Shown: positions 11,766-22,939 of the stretch, in pieces | Numbering within the stretch: the first letter of the stretch is position 1 | How the letters are laid out: each line of letters opens with the position of its first letter | Origin: Cladopsammia gracilis | Lineage: Eukaryota; Cnidaria; Anthozoa; Scleractinia; Dendrophylliidae | Direction of reading: 5' to 3' | Length of the DNA stretch: 64,000 bases | Assembly (NCBI GenBank): GCA_022457155.1 | Contig: JAJGOT010000154.1 | Location: 975,001 to 1,039,000, forward strand | Program-made: the position numbers and the translations under genes | The notes under the pieces: generated by a model | Databases searched by the model: none | The model's input: the letters and a program-made list of their open reading frames with translations, nothing else | Told to the model about the DNA's origin: nothing

Positions 11766-11936
11766 AATGCTGGATACTATTGTGACGTTTCAAGATGGCG
11801 GAGATTTGGTACCGACACCTTTCTCGATTCGTTCCGCCTAGACAACGCGCTAAGCATGCTGGATACTATTGTGACGTTTCAAGATGGCGCAGATTTGGTA
11901 CCGACACTTTTCTGACTCGATTCGTTCCGCCTAGCC
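11766..11936. repeat. two-copy tandem repeat, about 90 bp
   Basis: The segment GCTGGATACTATTGTGACG to TCGATTCGTTCCGCCTAG occurs twice in direct orientation, with small indels in the second copy. It is non-coding. Confidence 0.85.
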
Positions 11937-12032
11937 CACAAGATTAGGAAGCCTCTCCTTCGTCGACGCAAAAATCAACTTTAAATTTCAAACGATAAAC
12001 TCTTAGAAAATGAATGAAACTGTTGCCATGAA

Positions 12033-12686
12033 CAGGCTTAGCCACAAGTTGCCGATGAATCCCAAAAAAGTTGCCGATAAAAGTGTCTAAAAGTTGCCAA
12101 AAAGTTGCTATTTTTTTCAAAAGTTGCCGAAAAGTTGCTGAATTTCCAAAAAGTTACCGAAAAGTTGTCAAAATTTTTCTGCTTTTCGTACCTTTTTTGG
12201 GTGTTAAAGATTAAAAATTCGCACATTGCTTCTTATCAAAACTTTATTTGTCAAAGTCTTGCTATATTGGCTTTTTCGGGAGTACGAAGATTGGCCCCCA
12301 GTCTTTTGGCTTCCGCAATCGGATTACTTGGGCCCTCATCTGCAGATTCATCTGAGTTGGATGTATTGGAATCACTGTAATCGTCCGCCATCTTGAAAAA
12401 CGTGCAACGTGATACCGCTGACCTCGTGATAAGGCATCACACAAAAATCAACCCATTGGGGGGGGGGGGGGGGGCCCTTAGGCCCTAATTATTGTATTTT
12501 AGAATAAATTGAATAAATGTCTATCGAAAACTGACCAATGTGGCTCAAAACGTGAAGAAAGTGGCTTCAAAGAACCTCAAAAAGCCCAAAGTTTCCGAAA
12601 ATTCTAAAAGTTACCAAAATTCTAAAAAGTTGCCGAAAATCTCAAAAGTTGCCGAAAAGTTGCGGAGCAACTTATGGCTAAGCCAA
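12033..12686. mobile_element. hAT-like MITE, 8-bp TSD
   Basis: TIR CAGGCTTAGCCA / TGGCTAAGCCAA and an exact 8-bp TSD GCCATGAA (12,025-12,032 and 12,687-12,694) support an hAT-type element. Both ends carry many AAAGTTGCCGAAAAGTTGC-like subterminal repeats in direct orientation. A G17 run lies at 12,458-12,474. No transposase is present. Confidence 0.8.
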
Positions 12687-14694
12687 GCCATGAAAATGCA
12701 ATGTCATCAGCTGTAATAACCAATAGCAGCAATGTCACTCAAGTGGAGGATGCATTGAATGAAGCATTGAAATCTTTCTTTGAAACAGAAATAGAAACCA
12801 AAAAGCTGCGCGCATCGTCGCTGAGTGCGTCATACTGACTTTTAACAAAAAGTTTCGATTTCTTGCTGTTGTGGGGATGGACGATATCCCGGAGAGCACC
12901 AAGGCCAAGGTATTTGTTTAACGTGAAACAAGCAGATGTAGTAGGCAAAAGGAGAAGTTTAGAGGACGTTTGTTTGGAGTCATGGAAGTTGATTTGTAAA
13001 TTAGAGAACAAATGGATACATCACAAGTGCAAAATTCAGTGTTGACGGCTTGGAGAAAGTATTCAGACCAATGTGTGCCGCGCCTAAAGAAAAAATAAAA
13101 GTGGTTAAACGAGAAGGGAATTTTGTGATATGTTGCACCAATACGCCCACTCTTAGGAAAATCGCAAAAAGCGTCCAAATACTGCCGGAAACATTTACAT
13201 CCAATCTCAGCAAGATCTATCTGTGGACCAAAACGTTGTTGGAGACATCCCTGAACACGACGGATTGGATTGCGAGAAAGGCGGTTGCAAATCGAAAGAG
13301 AAAGTCAACAGATACGTGGACCGCACAGCAGGACTGCTAACAGCGGTACGACCATGCAGCGTTATTGTTAAGGCACAAGAAATGTATACTTATGAATCGT
13401 GTAGCCAAGTATATGCTTTTTTGTTGTTAACATTTGGGAAAACAACAGACGATTTAACGAGGCTGAAATTTGTAGGTTATATCGATCGTGTGACCTCTAT
13501 CCTTTTTTGAACAATCTTCGCAAGAAAGGAAATGTTGGCGCAAAAATTCTTTTAGAGCATGTTAAGTTTTTAGTGGACATTTTTCATGTGTTGAAACACA
13601 AGGAAGATTGTTGCATGCCTCCTGACAATCCAAAGTGTCGCTTAATCATCCTGATCTTGACATCTTTAAAGAAATCAAAGGAACAAACACAGAATCAGCT
13701 GAACAAAGTAATCGATTTTCTTAACAGATTTAAACACGTTTGTAATCGAATGGCTGAATCTAAGTTCAAGGTATTAGGCCTACTCTGGGACCTTAAGTCG
13801 CCGTAACTTTAGGCAACTTTAAGCGATTTAAGGCGATTTAAGGCGACTTAAGGAAAAATTAGTTTAAAATATTGGCGACTTAAGGCGACTTAAGTCGCCT
13901 AAAGTCGCCTTAAGGCGATTTAAGGCGACTTAAGGCAACTTAAGGTGACTGAAGGCAACTTCAGACAACATAAAAGTGTTTCTAAAAAGTGATGAAACAA
14001 AAGTTATTGACAGTCTCTTCATCACTATACCTAAATACCAAGCCACTGGTCTCTGGAGAGAAATATGAGACAGGATTCAAGCCAGGTCCGATTGAGTCAG
14101 GACTTAAGTCAGTTTGCGACCAAGGACGCCAGTTCAGGTTAGACAGAGTTAGGGTTAGGGCTACAGCTTGAGTCCTGACATGAATCCTGGCATTCATGAT
14201 AGTTTGTCTCATATTTCAATAAACAAAATTATCACAATCAGTTCACTTGGTCTCAGATAGACTTAAGTGACCGTAAATCTCCAGTTTCCAGATTTTAAAG
14301 CCCCTATTAGCTATACTGAGATTCAAATTATTACAATAACAACAACAACATTATATAAATAATATGAATGCTAAATTGTATTATGAACATTAATTAGCCA
14401 AACAAGAGGCAGGAACAATATTACTTATCTAGAATGAGAAAAAATTCAGTTAGCTGCTTAAATGTTTTTAAGATATTGCAATAAAAACAATAATCATACA
14501 AAAATATAAAGATCATATACACTGCCAAACAAAATCTTGGGAAAAAAAATCCAACTTTTTCACTTAAAAATGGATACCTGATTTGAATCAAACTAACATA
14601 CATTGTCCTTGACTTATTTATACAACAATGAACAAAGGCATCGAATTAGTTAATTCAAAATCACTTCTCGATTTCACAAATTACATAAATTTGG

Positions 14695-15015
14695 TTAATT
14701 TATCTGCCACTGTTGTGGCAGTTGCACAATCAATTTTGGCTCGAAAGCTTGACAAACGACATCCAAAACTGTTTGGTCAGGCACCCAGCCAATTTGTTGT
14801 TCTCCTGCCTTAGTCCAATAGAATATTCCAATATCATATTTGGTACCGTAAGCGAGGGTCCTTCTCAATAGCGCATCTTTCCCATTTTCTCCAACTATTT
14901 GTCCGGCTCCTGAAAACTTGGATGTTCCACTGACAGGGAACCGAACCCTCGTAGGAGACTTTGTAGCAGGGTTGATTAGTTCTGCTTCCAGGCCCGAATT
15001 CCACCTGGCAACATT
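14695..15015 (-). CDS. unrecognised open frame inside the 3.6-kb transposon
   Basis: An open stretch of 106 codons without an internal stop lies on the minus strand inside the transposon and ends at TAA (14,695-14,697). Its composition looks like protein: LEAELINPATK, FSGAGQIVGENGKD, YDIGIFYWTKAGEQQ and GWVPDQTVLDVV. It has no ATG. A pyrimidine-rich acceptor-like sequence (TTTTGTTTTGACAG) lies just upstream at about 15,027. Further upstream, an AAAATGGCGGACGCC start in CpG-rich sequence (about 15,187) runs 27 codons to a stop near a GGTAATA donor-like site. It could be a captured host exon pair or part of the element's own gene. I do not recognise the family, and a second frame is also open for about 65 codons. 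Confidence 0.3.
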   Translation of the reverse strand, partial: NVARWNSGLEAELINPATKSPTRVRFPVSGTSKFSGAGQIVGENGKDALLRRTLAYGTKYDIGIFYWTKAGEQQIGWVPDQTVLDVVCQAFEPKLIVQLPQQWQIN

Positions 15016-15606
15016 TTAATTTAACCTGTCAAAACAAAACTAAATAGTGTTACTGATGAGGCTGTTGACAGATTTACCCGTGTAGAAGTTAATTATTACC
15101 TCAAAAATTTCCAGAAAATAATGGATCACAAATGAATGCACAGCAAATGACAGAGTTGGCAATATTTACATTGGCGTCCGCCATTTTGATTCTCCCAGAA
15201 TTCCTTTCCAATCGTAGATGGTTTCCATGCTTCGCGCGTTTCTTTTCCTCCCGCGCGCGACTAGCTCCCGGCCCGCGCTTGCTTAACCAATAAATTTCAG
15301 AAATTTACATCTACCTTACCTTGAATTGAGTTGTCGGAATTAGTTTTCTTTTCGCAATACAAGCAGGAAGCCAGTCAATGGCTACAAGAACGATTTCAAA
15401 AATTCCAGGCCAGCTTGATTGACAATCTACGCCACGAGTGGTAGCCTAGAGGGAGCCACGAAGCCTAGTCAGGCTGTACTGTAAAGTGGGAATGTGTTTC
15501 AATTTCAAAAACAGCAACACTTCAGCTTTGGCTTTGTTTGCCGAATCAATTGAGTGCTAATTTCCTGAACATGAGTGCGCGAGCGCCCGCGCGCGTGGGC
15601 ATCCAT

Positions 15607-16103
15607 CCGGGGGGGGGGGGGGGGGGGGGGGGTACTTCCTAGTAATGGGCTAATGGGGATGTGCCGCTGGATGGGGTCGCATTTTCACGACTGGATTGAC
15701 TATAATGGGGTTGCATTTTCAATAGAGTTACCAGAATGGGGTCGCAAATTGTCGGGATTTTTTGGGGTAAGAAAATTCTGGAAAGTATTTTTTTGGGTAG
15801 TTTTAGCTTGTAAATATTTTCGGCTAACAAATGTACCAGAAGTTTTGTAGGTGAAGAGTAAAGTCTCCTACATTTAATAAATGTGTCAATTCATTTGAGG
15901 ATGACCTAGATAAAAGGGTTCCGAACTCAAGGTAGATGGCTAAACAGAAAGTGACTAAGTTGGGATTGCGAAATTTACATTTACTCAAAAGTGACTAAGA
16001 TGGGGTCTATAATTGGCCACAAAACAGACTATAATGGTGGGGGCTCTGAGAGGCCAGCGGCACATACCCAGCAAAAGTTGACCCAAGTACCCCCCCTCCC
16101 GGG
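15607..16103. mobile_element. G-run hAT-like MITE, 8-bp TSD
   Basis: The element starts CCGGGG with a G24 run (15,609-15,632) and ends CCCCCCTCCCGGG. It is flanked by exact 8-bp copies of GCATCCAT (15,599-15,606 and 16,104-16,111). Subterminal GATGTGCCGCTGG is inverted at the right end. It is the same family type as 59,147-59,590 and is nested in the 3.6-kb transposon. Confidence 0.8.
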
Positions 16104-16895
16104 GCATCCATGCAAAAAGAAGTCACGTGGTCAAAACATGTGGCGGCCATGTTTGCTCGAGTGAGGCAAATTTTCCTGCTGGAAGCAGCTGCAAATCCTT
16201 TGCAAATTTCTGCTTAATGGTTGATAACAAGAAATCCTTTTGACCTTTGTGACAGAGAGCCGTCATGGTAACATAATCAACGCAAATTTTGCAATCTTGA
16301 GCGTACAGGTTGATTTAAATTCTTTGCTTCATCAAACTGTCAAGAAGATGACATATACAAGTTGTATAGAAGTTTCAAGTTTTCAAACGTTCAGTTACGA
16401 TTGGTTGTAAATAGAATAATGTTGGATGGCTAGAACGCAGCTTAGAGGTTGTATGCGGGAGAAATGGCCGATTTTTGGTTGCTCTTTCATGTTGGGTAAG
16501 TAAGCTTAAAAGTTAAGTACATTTGTATACAGTTACATTGCCTTTGGTTAAGCTTATGATCTTTTCACGCTTACTTGCTCAATGTAAAAGTGATAAGCAA
16601 TAATTGGGCTTAACCCCAAAATACTTTTCAAATTATTGTGATCTTAGTGATCCAAAACAGCTCTCACTGTTGTTATAATACCCTGAAGGTGAAGGAATGC
16701 CTGCACCATTACAGTATATCAGTATTGACTGCTGATCAGCAGTGTTTCTTTTTTATGATGTTGCTCATATTAAATGTTGATTATAATATAAGTCACAACT
16801 TCATCCTTTCAGCAACACTTTGTCCATGAAATATAAGTAAACCTATAGAAATAGCTGTCAATGTTTTGAAGATGAATGAGTGTACCCTCCTTGGG

Positions 16896-17098
16896 GATGG
16901 ACCATTTTATTTTTAGGGGTGGGGGGTTGGGCATTTTGTTTTAGCAAGCATGGATTTTTTTTTACCATCTTGAGGCTGTCCAAGAATTTTTTTTGTGATT
17001 TTTCCATACTTTTCTATACTTTATCTGTGCGTGAATTTTTTTCTTGGTATTTGCCCCCCCCCCCCCCCCCCCCCTCAAAAATAAAATGGTCCATCCTT
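16896..17098. mobile_element. MITE with GGATGGACCATTTTATTTTT ends
   Basis: GGATGGACCATTTTATTTTT on the left is inverted on the right (AAAATAAAATGGTCCATCC) beside a C21 run. It is a roughly 200-bp non-coding element nested in the 3.6-kb transposon. On the plus strand, 16,440-16,545 holds a short ATG frame followed by a strong GTAAGTAAG donor-like sequence, but nothing else supports an exon there. Confidence 0.7.
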
Positions 17099-17579
17099 TA
17101 TAGGGTTCAGCAAATATAATTGAAGCAACTAGGGCATGGTGCATGACTATTGAAGCATGTGTTGTACTGCATGGGGCCATACCCTTGCAGTATATAATCA
17201 TATATGGGAAATAAAAAAGAGATTTGGGGCAATAAAATTATATATTCAAGAAATAGTAAAAGTGAAACCTTTTAGGGCAATTTTAAGTTGTGCAGGCCTT
17301 TTTTAAGCCTAACGACTTCAGGCGACCTTAAGCGACAAAGGGCGACTTAAGGCGACTTTAGGCGACTTAAGGTCCCAGAGTAGGCCTAGGTATTCCTGTG
17401 GTTTGTCACCGAAACTCGCAATGAACTGATAGAGGAACGCTTAAAGTGTAAAGGCAAAAAGTAAACATTACATTGTAAATATCATGACTGTAATATCAGA
17501 AAAGGTTGGATTTGTGGGAATAAATTATACAGAAGTAAATAGCCATCCAAATGTTATTGTTGAATCTAACGAATAAACA

Positions 17580-17930
17580 ATAGAATCAGACAATCGTCAA
17601 TCAGAGAATCGCAGAATCTGAGAAACGTAAAATCGCAGAATAGTAAAATCGGAGAATAGTACAATCGGAGAATCGGAGAATCGGAAAATAGTATAATCGG
17701 AGAATAGTAAAATCATAGGTGATACGGAGAATCGGAAAATAGTATAATCGGAGAATCGGAAAATAGTATAATAGGAGAATAGTAAAATCACAGTATTAGT
17801 ACAATCGGAGCTAATCGGAGATGATAGTCAAATTAGGGAATCGTAAAATCGGAGAATAGTACAATCGGAGAATCGCAGAAACAGAAAAGAAGAATCAGAA
17901 AAATCGGAAGAATTGGAGTTAAAATATACG
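17580..17930. repeat. degenerate minisatellite, units around GGAGAATAGTAAAATC
   Basis: A tandem array of 8-16-bp units built from AATCGGAGAATAGTA variants. Its minus strand is open only because the unit lacks stops, so it is not coding. Confidence 0.85.
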
Positions 17931-17999
17931 ATTATACTATTCTACGATTTAGCACAGGCGCACTCTTCTGGGCAAAGCGAAGGGTACCATTCTAGTGAA

Positions 18000-18960
18000 A
18001 AATGTTTACGAAAATCATCATTCTAGTGAAAAATGTTTACGAAAAGCGTCCACGAACGCAAAGAAACAAGTTAAATACCGTGGCCGTCGACGAAGAGCTC
18101 GTTTCGCAAAATACAGATCTGTAATTTGCAAAACGGAGCACTTCTGATCTCTTGCATGACTTTCTATTTTTATTCAGAAATCCTCATCGTAGCGAATAAG
18201 TTTTCGAAAAGCGTCTACGAATGGAAAGAAACAAGTTGAAGATCGTCGAGGTCGATGCAGAGCTCGTTTCGCAAAATACAGATTATACTTGTTGTTCAAC
18301 AAATCTGACTGTTGCGGTGAAATCATCAAGAATGTTTACGAAAGACGTCCACGAATACAAAGAAACAGTTTACTGCGGATTCAGGTTGAGCGTTTAACGG
18401 TCTGAGTTGTCGCGTTCGTTGTCACGGTTGATTGATTGCGTTGCGAGGCAAAATGACAGCCGTTGCTAGGCGGGAATGACGACGTTCTGTCTGGGAAAAA
18501 GCATGTCGCTCGTCTAGCGATTTCTTTTCTAGAAGAGTTATTCGCGTCGTGGATCTTACCAGTATCGTGGCGATTGAAATCAAGATAGAATACTCCTATT
18601 ATTCTACAAAAAGAATAACTCTAGTATTTTTTGTTGAGGAAGACCTGATGAGCCTAGAAAACAGTGCGTTTGTAATAGAAAGAACGTCGTCATTCCCGCC
18701 TAGCAACGGCTGTCATTTTGCCTCGCAACGCAATCAACCAACCGTTACAACGAACGCGACAACTCAGACCGTTAAACGCTCAACCTGAATCTGCAGTAAA
18801 TACCGTCGCGGTTAACGAAGAGCTCGTTTCGCAAATTACACGGAGCAATTATGACCACTTGGCTTTCCGTTTTTATTCAGAAATCATCATCGCAGCGAGG
18901 GGCATTTAAGAAAAACGTTTGAATGGGGATGCAAAGAAACAAGTAAGATATCATCGCGGC
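18000..18960. repeat. four to five diverged copies of a module of about 150-180 bp
   Basis: The module includes AAATGTTTACGAAAAGCGTC, CAAAGAAACAAGTTAA, GAGCTCGTTTCGCAAAATAC and TTTTTATTCAGAAATC. Copies start near 18,000, 18,190, 18,330 (interrupted), 18,800 and 18,900. No ORF is shared between copies. Confidence 0.7.
18373..18796. mobile_element. TA-flanked MITE with about 125-bp TIRs
   Basis: CTGCGGATTCAGGTTGAGCG at the left is inverted at the right (GAATCTGCAG), and the arms stay similar for about 125 bp. TA flanks both ends (18,371-18,372 and 18,797-18,798). Removing the element gives CAGTTTAAATACCG, which matches the undisturbed modules nearby. Confidence 0.8.
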
Positions 18961-20130
18961 CTGCGAAGTGGTCGTTTCGCAAAATACAGATCTTGGAGCT
19001 TAAAAACTATGGACTTCCGGTGTGCTTACTAGAAATCGAAATCTGACTGTTCTAGTGCTTGATATCACTTGATATCTTCATTTTACAGGTTTATCATTTA
19101 GTCTCATTTCATTTCGTTTCGTTTCGCAAAATACAGTAAAAAAGACAAAATAACGACTAAGAGACTCAAAAATTCCACCAGAATCGAAACTTTGAATATT
19201 TCTTGATCCTGTCACGAAATCAAAATCAACTTCCATTCTTCTAATCCCGTACTTTTTCTCCAAACTACCTTTTGTGTTTTTCTCCTTAGAATCTTTTTAT
19301 CCAATTTAGTTGTATATTTGGTGGCATTTGGCGATATAACATGGAAATTAATAAACACGTTATTTCAGCGCAGAATTGTATTGTAAACAAAACATCATTG
19401 TAAATGCTTACCTCAAACTCTCTTTTCCCTTTCTTTAGAATGTAGTGCTATAAACAATACAAATGTCCTGAAGCAACCAGTTAGACAAACCAGATTGGAC
19501 AAACATTAAAGCACATCGTAAAGGATATTAGCCAAGCGCGCTTCCAGCGTGCCAAATATCTGACCAAATCTACATTAGGTGATCACGATAAGATTACATT
19601 TACGTACATGCTTCAAAAAAACATAGAATTCATAATCGTACGCCTTAAAAATCATTGCTATGCACGAGAGAAATTAAACAGTAGGAATGTTACCTAAATG
19701 AAAAAATATAAGCCGAGGCATTTTTCAAAACAGCGTACCAGATATTATATGAAATTTTACACGCATATTTCTTCAGATGAAGGTCATGTCAAGAAACCAC
19801 TGTTTTGAAATTATTGAAATAGCGAGAGCTTGAATTTTTTTATAAAATACGGCCAAATAAATTGCTCTCTCTTCTAACGTTCTCTAAAATCTCAGTAAAC
19901 TAAATCAAACTATCAATATATCGCTTTCTCAGCCCACAAACGTGCGCTCGCTAAACCACTTACAAAAAATATGCCACTCGACTCTTGTGTTCATTGATAG
20001 CATCTAACAAAAATGCGAGAAATTTTGTGAACTAACAAAAATGTTGCTAACAAAAATGCAAGAAGAATGCATGTTACACCACATTATACTCCTGTAAGTT
20101 AAACATTAACTTACAGGAGATAAAAATTAG
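18960..20130. other. no gene seen
   Basis: AT-rich sequence with no ORF, exon-like motif or clear repeat structure that I can support, apart from a short AACATTAACTTACAGGAG inverted motif near 20,100. Confidence 0.5.
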
Positions 20131-20279
20131 TGACAAAAAATAATGAATGGAGATTTAAATAGTAATTTAAATTTCAGTGCATAAAGCTCTAACAACGGGT
20201 AGTGCCTCTTTCTGGAAAGCTTCTGATGAGGTAATGAGTATAGCAGTATAGTGGTAAAGGTGAAGCTATTTCATAACAG

Positions 20280-20440
20280 TATAAAGATAAATCAAACGCT
20301 CCTTTATGAGCCAACTGCGTGAATACGAAACAATATTCGGACCATCCCCTCTCCTAGGCGTTTTGCTCCACTGGCCCCACCCCCTGCGTCCAACTCCCCA
20401 CCCTCCCCTCCCTCCAACGCCGTCCCCATGGAGAAGGCAG
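20280..20440. repeat. dispersed repeat shared with 47,150-47,300
   Basis: Both contain GAATACGAAAC, TTCGGACC(A/C)TCCCCTC, GTTTTGCTCCAC and CCTCCAACGCC(G/A)TCCCCATG, in the same orientation. The 47-kb copy has a C23 run in the middle. It is non-coding. Confidence 0.75.
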
Positions 20441-20673
20441 ATGACCATTACATATCGCAGGTTCAATGTATCTGGTATCTGAGATTCGGGTTATGGAAGA
20501 ACACACCTACCCCAAATCTCGAGAAATACAAACCTATGCCCCTTTTACCTAGTCATTACTCCCAAACTGTGGTCTTGGAATAAGATTGTTTGACATTTCA
20601 AATAAAATCTATTTATAAGTGCTCCGCGGTGTGCTCGCTTTGAACAGCACTACAGCATGCACTGTGATGGCAT

Positions 20674-22830
20674 TGATGAGAAATAGAACACAAACCGCGG
20701 TGATAAACATATTCAACTTATTCATTTTTTATAAAACTTGACGTTTCGTATGTTACTACATACATTTTCAAAAGTGATCGTTACATTGCTAAAAACTATA
20801 CTTTCTAGTAGTGAAAAGGGACTGGGACCGAGATTAAGTAGAAAACTTAACAGTTGATCTATAAAAAGAAACAGCTAATTAATAAAGCATCAGCTTCTCG
20901 CTACTGACGTTTACATTAAAAGCTGGCTTCAGTTCTTGCATAAACAATGTTTCTTTGATTTTACAGTGGAAATCAGTTTTGCCCGACGCTAAGATATCAA
21001 AATAATCCCACTTGATGTTGTGTCCAGTGGTGTTGACATGGTCAGCAATGGCTGATGTGCGGTCATCCTTAGCGAGGGCCTTAAAATGCTCAGTTTTTCT
21101 ATCATGAAGCCGTCGTTTAGTTTTACCAATGTAAAAATTTCACAATCCCAACAACTGGCTTTGTAAATAACTTTAGACTGTTGAGAACGATTTAAGCGGT
21201 CCTTGTACGGAAAGAAAGATTTGATGCGACGAGTGTTTTGAAAAATAATTTTAAGGTTGACACAAGAGTAAAAATTGTATACACAAGATTTAAGACGTTT
21301 AGAGATTTGGTTGCTGTGTAAACCTAAATAAGGTAGCAGGATAAAAATATCCTTCTTAGGAACAGTGGAGACATGGTTGTTTGACTTGTTAATGTTTCTG
21401 TTTGTAACATCATTCATGTGAAAGTTGATTATCCCTTGAGGGTAACCGTTCTGAAGAAGAAGCTTTCGAAGCTCATCAAGGGCAGATTTCAGCAACAATG
21501 AAGAGGAGCAAATCCTGTAGCAGCGATAAGTGAGGGTGCGGAGGAGATTTATTTTGTATTTGCGTGGAGTGAAGGAATCCCATTTGGTGTATAACCCCGT
21601 GAATGTTTTCTTCCGGTAGATGGAAGTCATGAAAGTGTTGTTTGGGCAGCGTTTAACGAGGATGTCTAGAAACGGAATCGAGTTGTCATGTTCAAATTCA
21701 ATGGTAAATTTGATACTGTTGTGACAATTATTCAAATACCGCAAGAGATTATCAGCAGTGTCTTTGCTGTCAAACATTGTAAAAGTGTCATCAACCTATC
21801 GATACCAGATTGATGGACAAACGTCACTGTTCATGACCCATCGTTCTTCAAAGTAACACATGAAAATGTTAGCCAGCACTGGGCCTAACGGCGAACCCAT
21901 CGCAACGCCATCAATTTGGTCGTAGTAATGGCCATCAAAAATAAAGTGGCTTTTCTTTGTGGCAAATTCTAACAATTTATGTAAAACAGTGCGAGGTAAT
22001 GTCGGAGGATCTGGAAGAGAATACAATTTATCAAGACAAATATCTATCGTTTCATCAAGTGGTACATTTGTAAAAAGTAAGCAAACATCCAAAGAACACA
22101 TTATTCCGTTGTTATGTTTATACTTTTTGGTCCAGTCTGCAAAACTAAACGAGTCCTTAACAGTGTGATTGTTGGTTGAAATAGGCTGAAGAAGACCAAC
22201 AAGGTAAGAAGCGAGGTTGTAGTTATATGTGTTAACGGATGAAACAATTGGACGGAACGGACAACCAGCTTTATGAACCTTTGGAAGGCCATACAAAACA
22301 CCAGGGGAAGATCAACAAGGTAAAATCATGTGGAAAGTTGCGTCATCAATAATTTTGTCATTCCTTAGCTTGCGGGGATACGTAGACAGACTTTCTTCTC
22401 TAGATTTAGTTGGATTGTGCCTTAATAGTTTAAATTTTGTTTCATCAAAAATCAACTGCTTCATTTTGTTTAGATAATCAAGTCTGCTAACAATGGCAAC
22501 GCCAATTCCTTTGTCTGGTTTCGTAATGATGATACTGTCATCACTGCTTAAATCAGATAAGGCTTTCCATTCATCTTTGCCAAGAATGTTCTTCTGCTTA
22601 GAGAAGTCATACGAGTAAATGTAGCCGTAGGAGATATTCTTTAATCGACCAGTCCCTTTTCACTACTATATAAGTATAGTTTTTAACACTGTAACGGTCA
22701 CTTTTGAAAATGTATGTAGTAGCATACGAAACGTCAAGTTTTATCAAAAATGAATAAGTTGAATATGTTTATCACCGCGGTTTGTGTTCTATTTCTCATC
22801 AACCTACGATGGCCCAAGAACAAAAGTCTT
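20674..22830 (-). mobile_element. Penelope-like element insertion with 11-bp TSD
   Basis: The insertion is flanked by TGTGATGGCAT at 20,663-20,673 and 22,831-22,841. The duplicated block has the uninterrupted site at about 54,412 (CACTGTGATGGCATTCCTGG), so the boundaries are fixed by a paralogous empty site. The two ends carry an inverted repeat of about 155 bp (TGATGAGAAATAGAACACAA at the left, its inverse at the right), as in Penelope elements with inverted partial terminal repeats. Between the inverted end and the right TSD are about 30 bp (ACCTACGATGGCCC...) of unclear origin. Confidence 0.9.
20879..22651 (-). pseudogene. Penelope-type reverse transcriptase with GIY-YIG endonuclease, inactivated
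   Basis: Reading leftwards: a fingers region with IIITKPDKG; YGLPKVHKAGCPFRPIVSS; DVCLLFTNVPL; GVAMGSPLGPVLANIFM; then YR-stop-VDDTFTMF; SIPFLDILV and YRKKTFTG; and a C-terminal GIY-YIG endonuclease (VIYKASCWDC, YIGKTKRRLHDRKTEHF, then HVNTTGH and LKPAFNVN) ending at TAA 20,879-20,881. Damage: a TGA just before SSPGVLYGLPK (about 22,309), a TAG (21,796-21,798) replacing the tyrosine of the catalytic YVDD motif, and a 1-nt deletion before YIGKT near 21,138. The 5' part is missing. Confidence 0.9.
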
Positions 22831-22939
22831 TGTGATGGCATTCCTGGGAGGTAAATAACTTCTAGTTCTCAAAGTTGGCCCACAGGCAAAACTTAAGACA
22901 TGTCATGTATGTAGCTCTATGTCTTTAGACAATAGCCTG

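Larger units (their letters stand above)
13776..17387. mobile_element. 3.6-kb DNA transposon with 27-bp perfect TIRs and 7-bp TSD
   Basis: The ends AGGCCTACTCTGGGACCTT (plus 8 more matching bases) are exactly inverted. The TSD AGGTATT is exact at 13,769-13,775 and 17,388-17,394. Subterminal arrays of AAGGCGACTT occupy 13,795-13,975 and 17,300-17,380. Removing the element plus one TSD restores the reading frame of the host KDZ-like ORF, which confirms the boundaries. No transposase is recognised inside. The interior carries two nested MITEs and an unassigned open frame at 14,695-15,015. The 7-bp TSD does not identify a superfamily by itself. Confidence 0.85.
12690..17464 (+). pseudogene. KDZ-like transposase remnant, split by a DNA transposon
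   Basis: From about 13,235 the plus strand reads, with frameshifts, CEKGGCKSKEKVNRYVDRTA, LLTAVRPCSVIV, CSQVYAFLL, then in another frame RCDLYPFLNNLRKKGN, FLVDIFHVLKHKEDCC, HPDLDIFKEI, GTNTESAEQ and RFKHVCNRMAESKFKV. The order TAG-(12)-RPC, YDR.C.LYPF, VD.FH...H...CC and HPDL..F..I...NTE..EQ resembles the DDE-like core of Kyakuja-Dileera-Zisupton proteins. I see at least one frameshift near 13,480 and two compensating ones near 13,650-13,720. The last codons (VFLWFVTETRNELIEERLK, stop at 17,462-17,464) lie beyond a 3.6-kb insertion. An upstream open stretch at 12,700-12,838 may be its N-terminal part. The family call is from memory of motifs and is moderate. Confidence 0.5.

Noticed and set aside
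14144..14160. Telomere-like TTAGGG repeats
   Set aside because: Only two units, inside a transposon; a single TTAGGG near 63,840 is likewise not an array.
16440..16545. Short plus-strand exon ending at GTAAGTAAG
   Set aside because: Only eleven codons with no partner exon or homology.
17597..17791. Phe/Ser-rich minus ORF
   Set aside because: Translation of a minisatellite.
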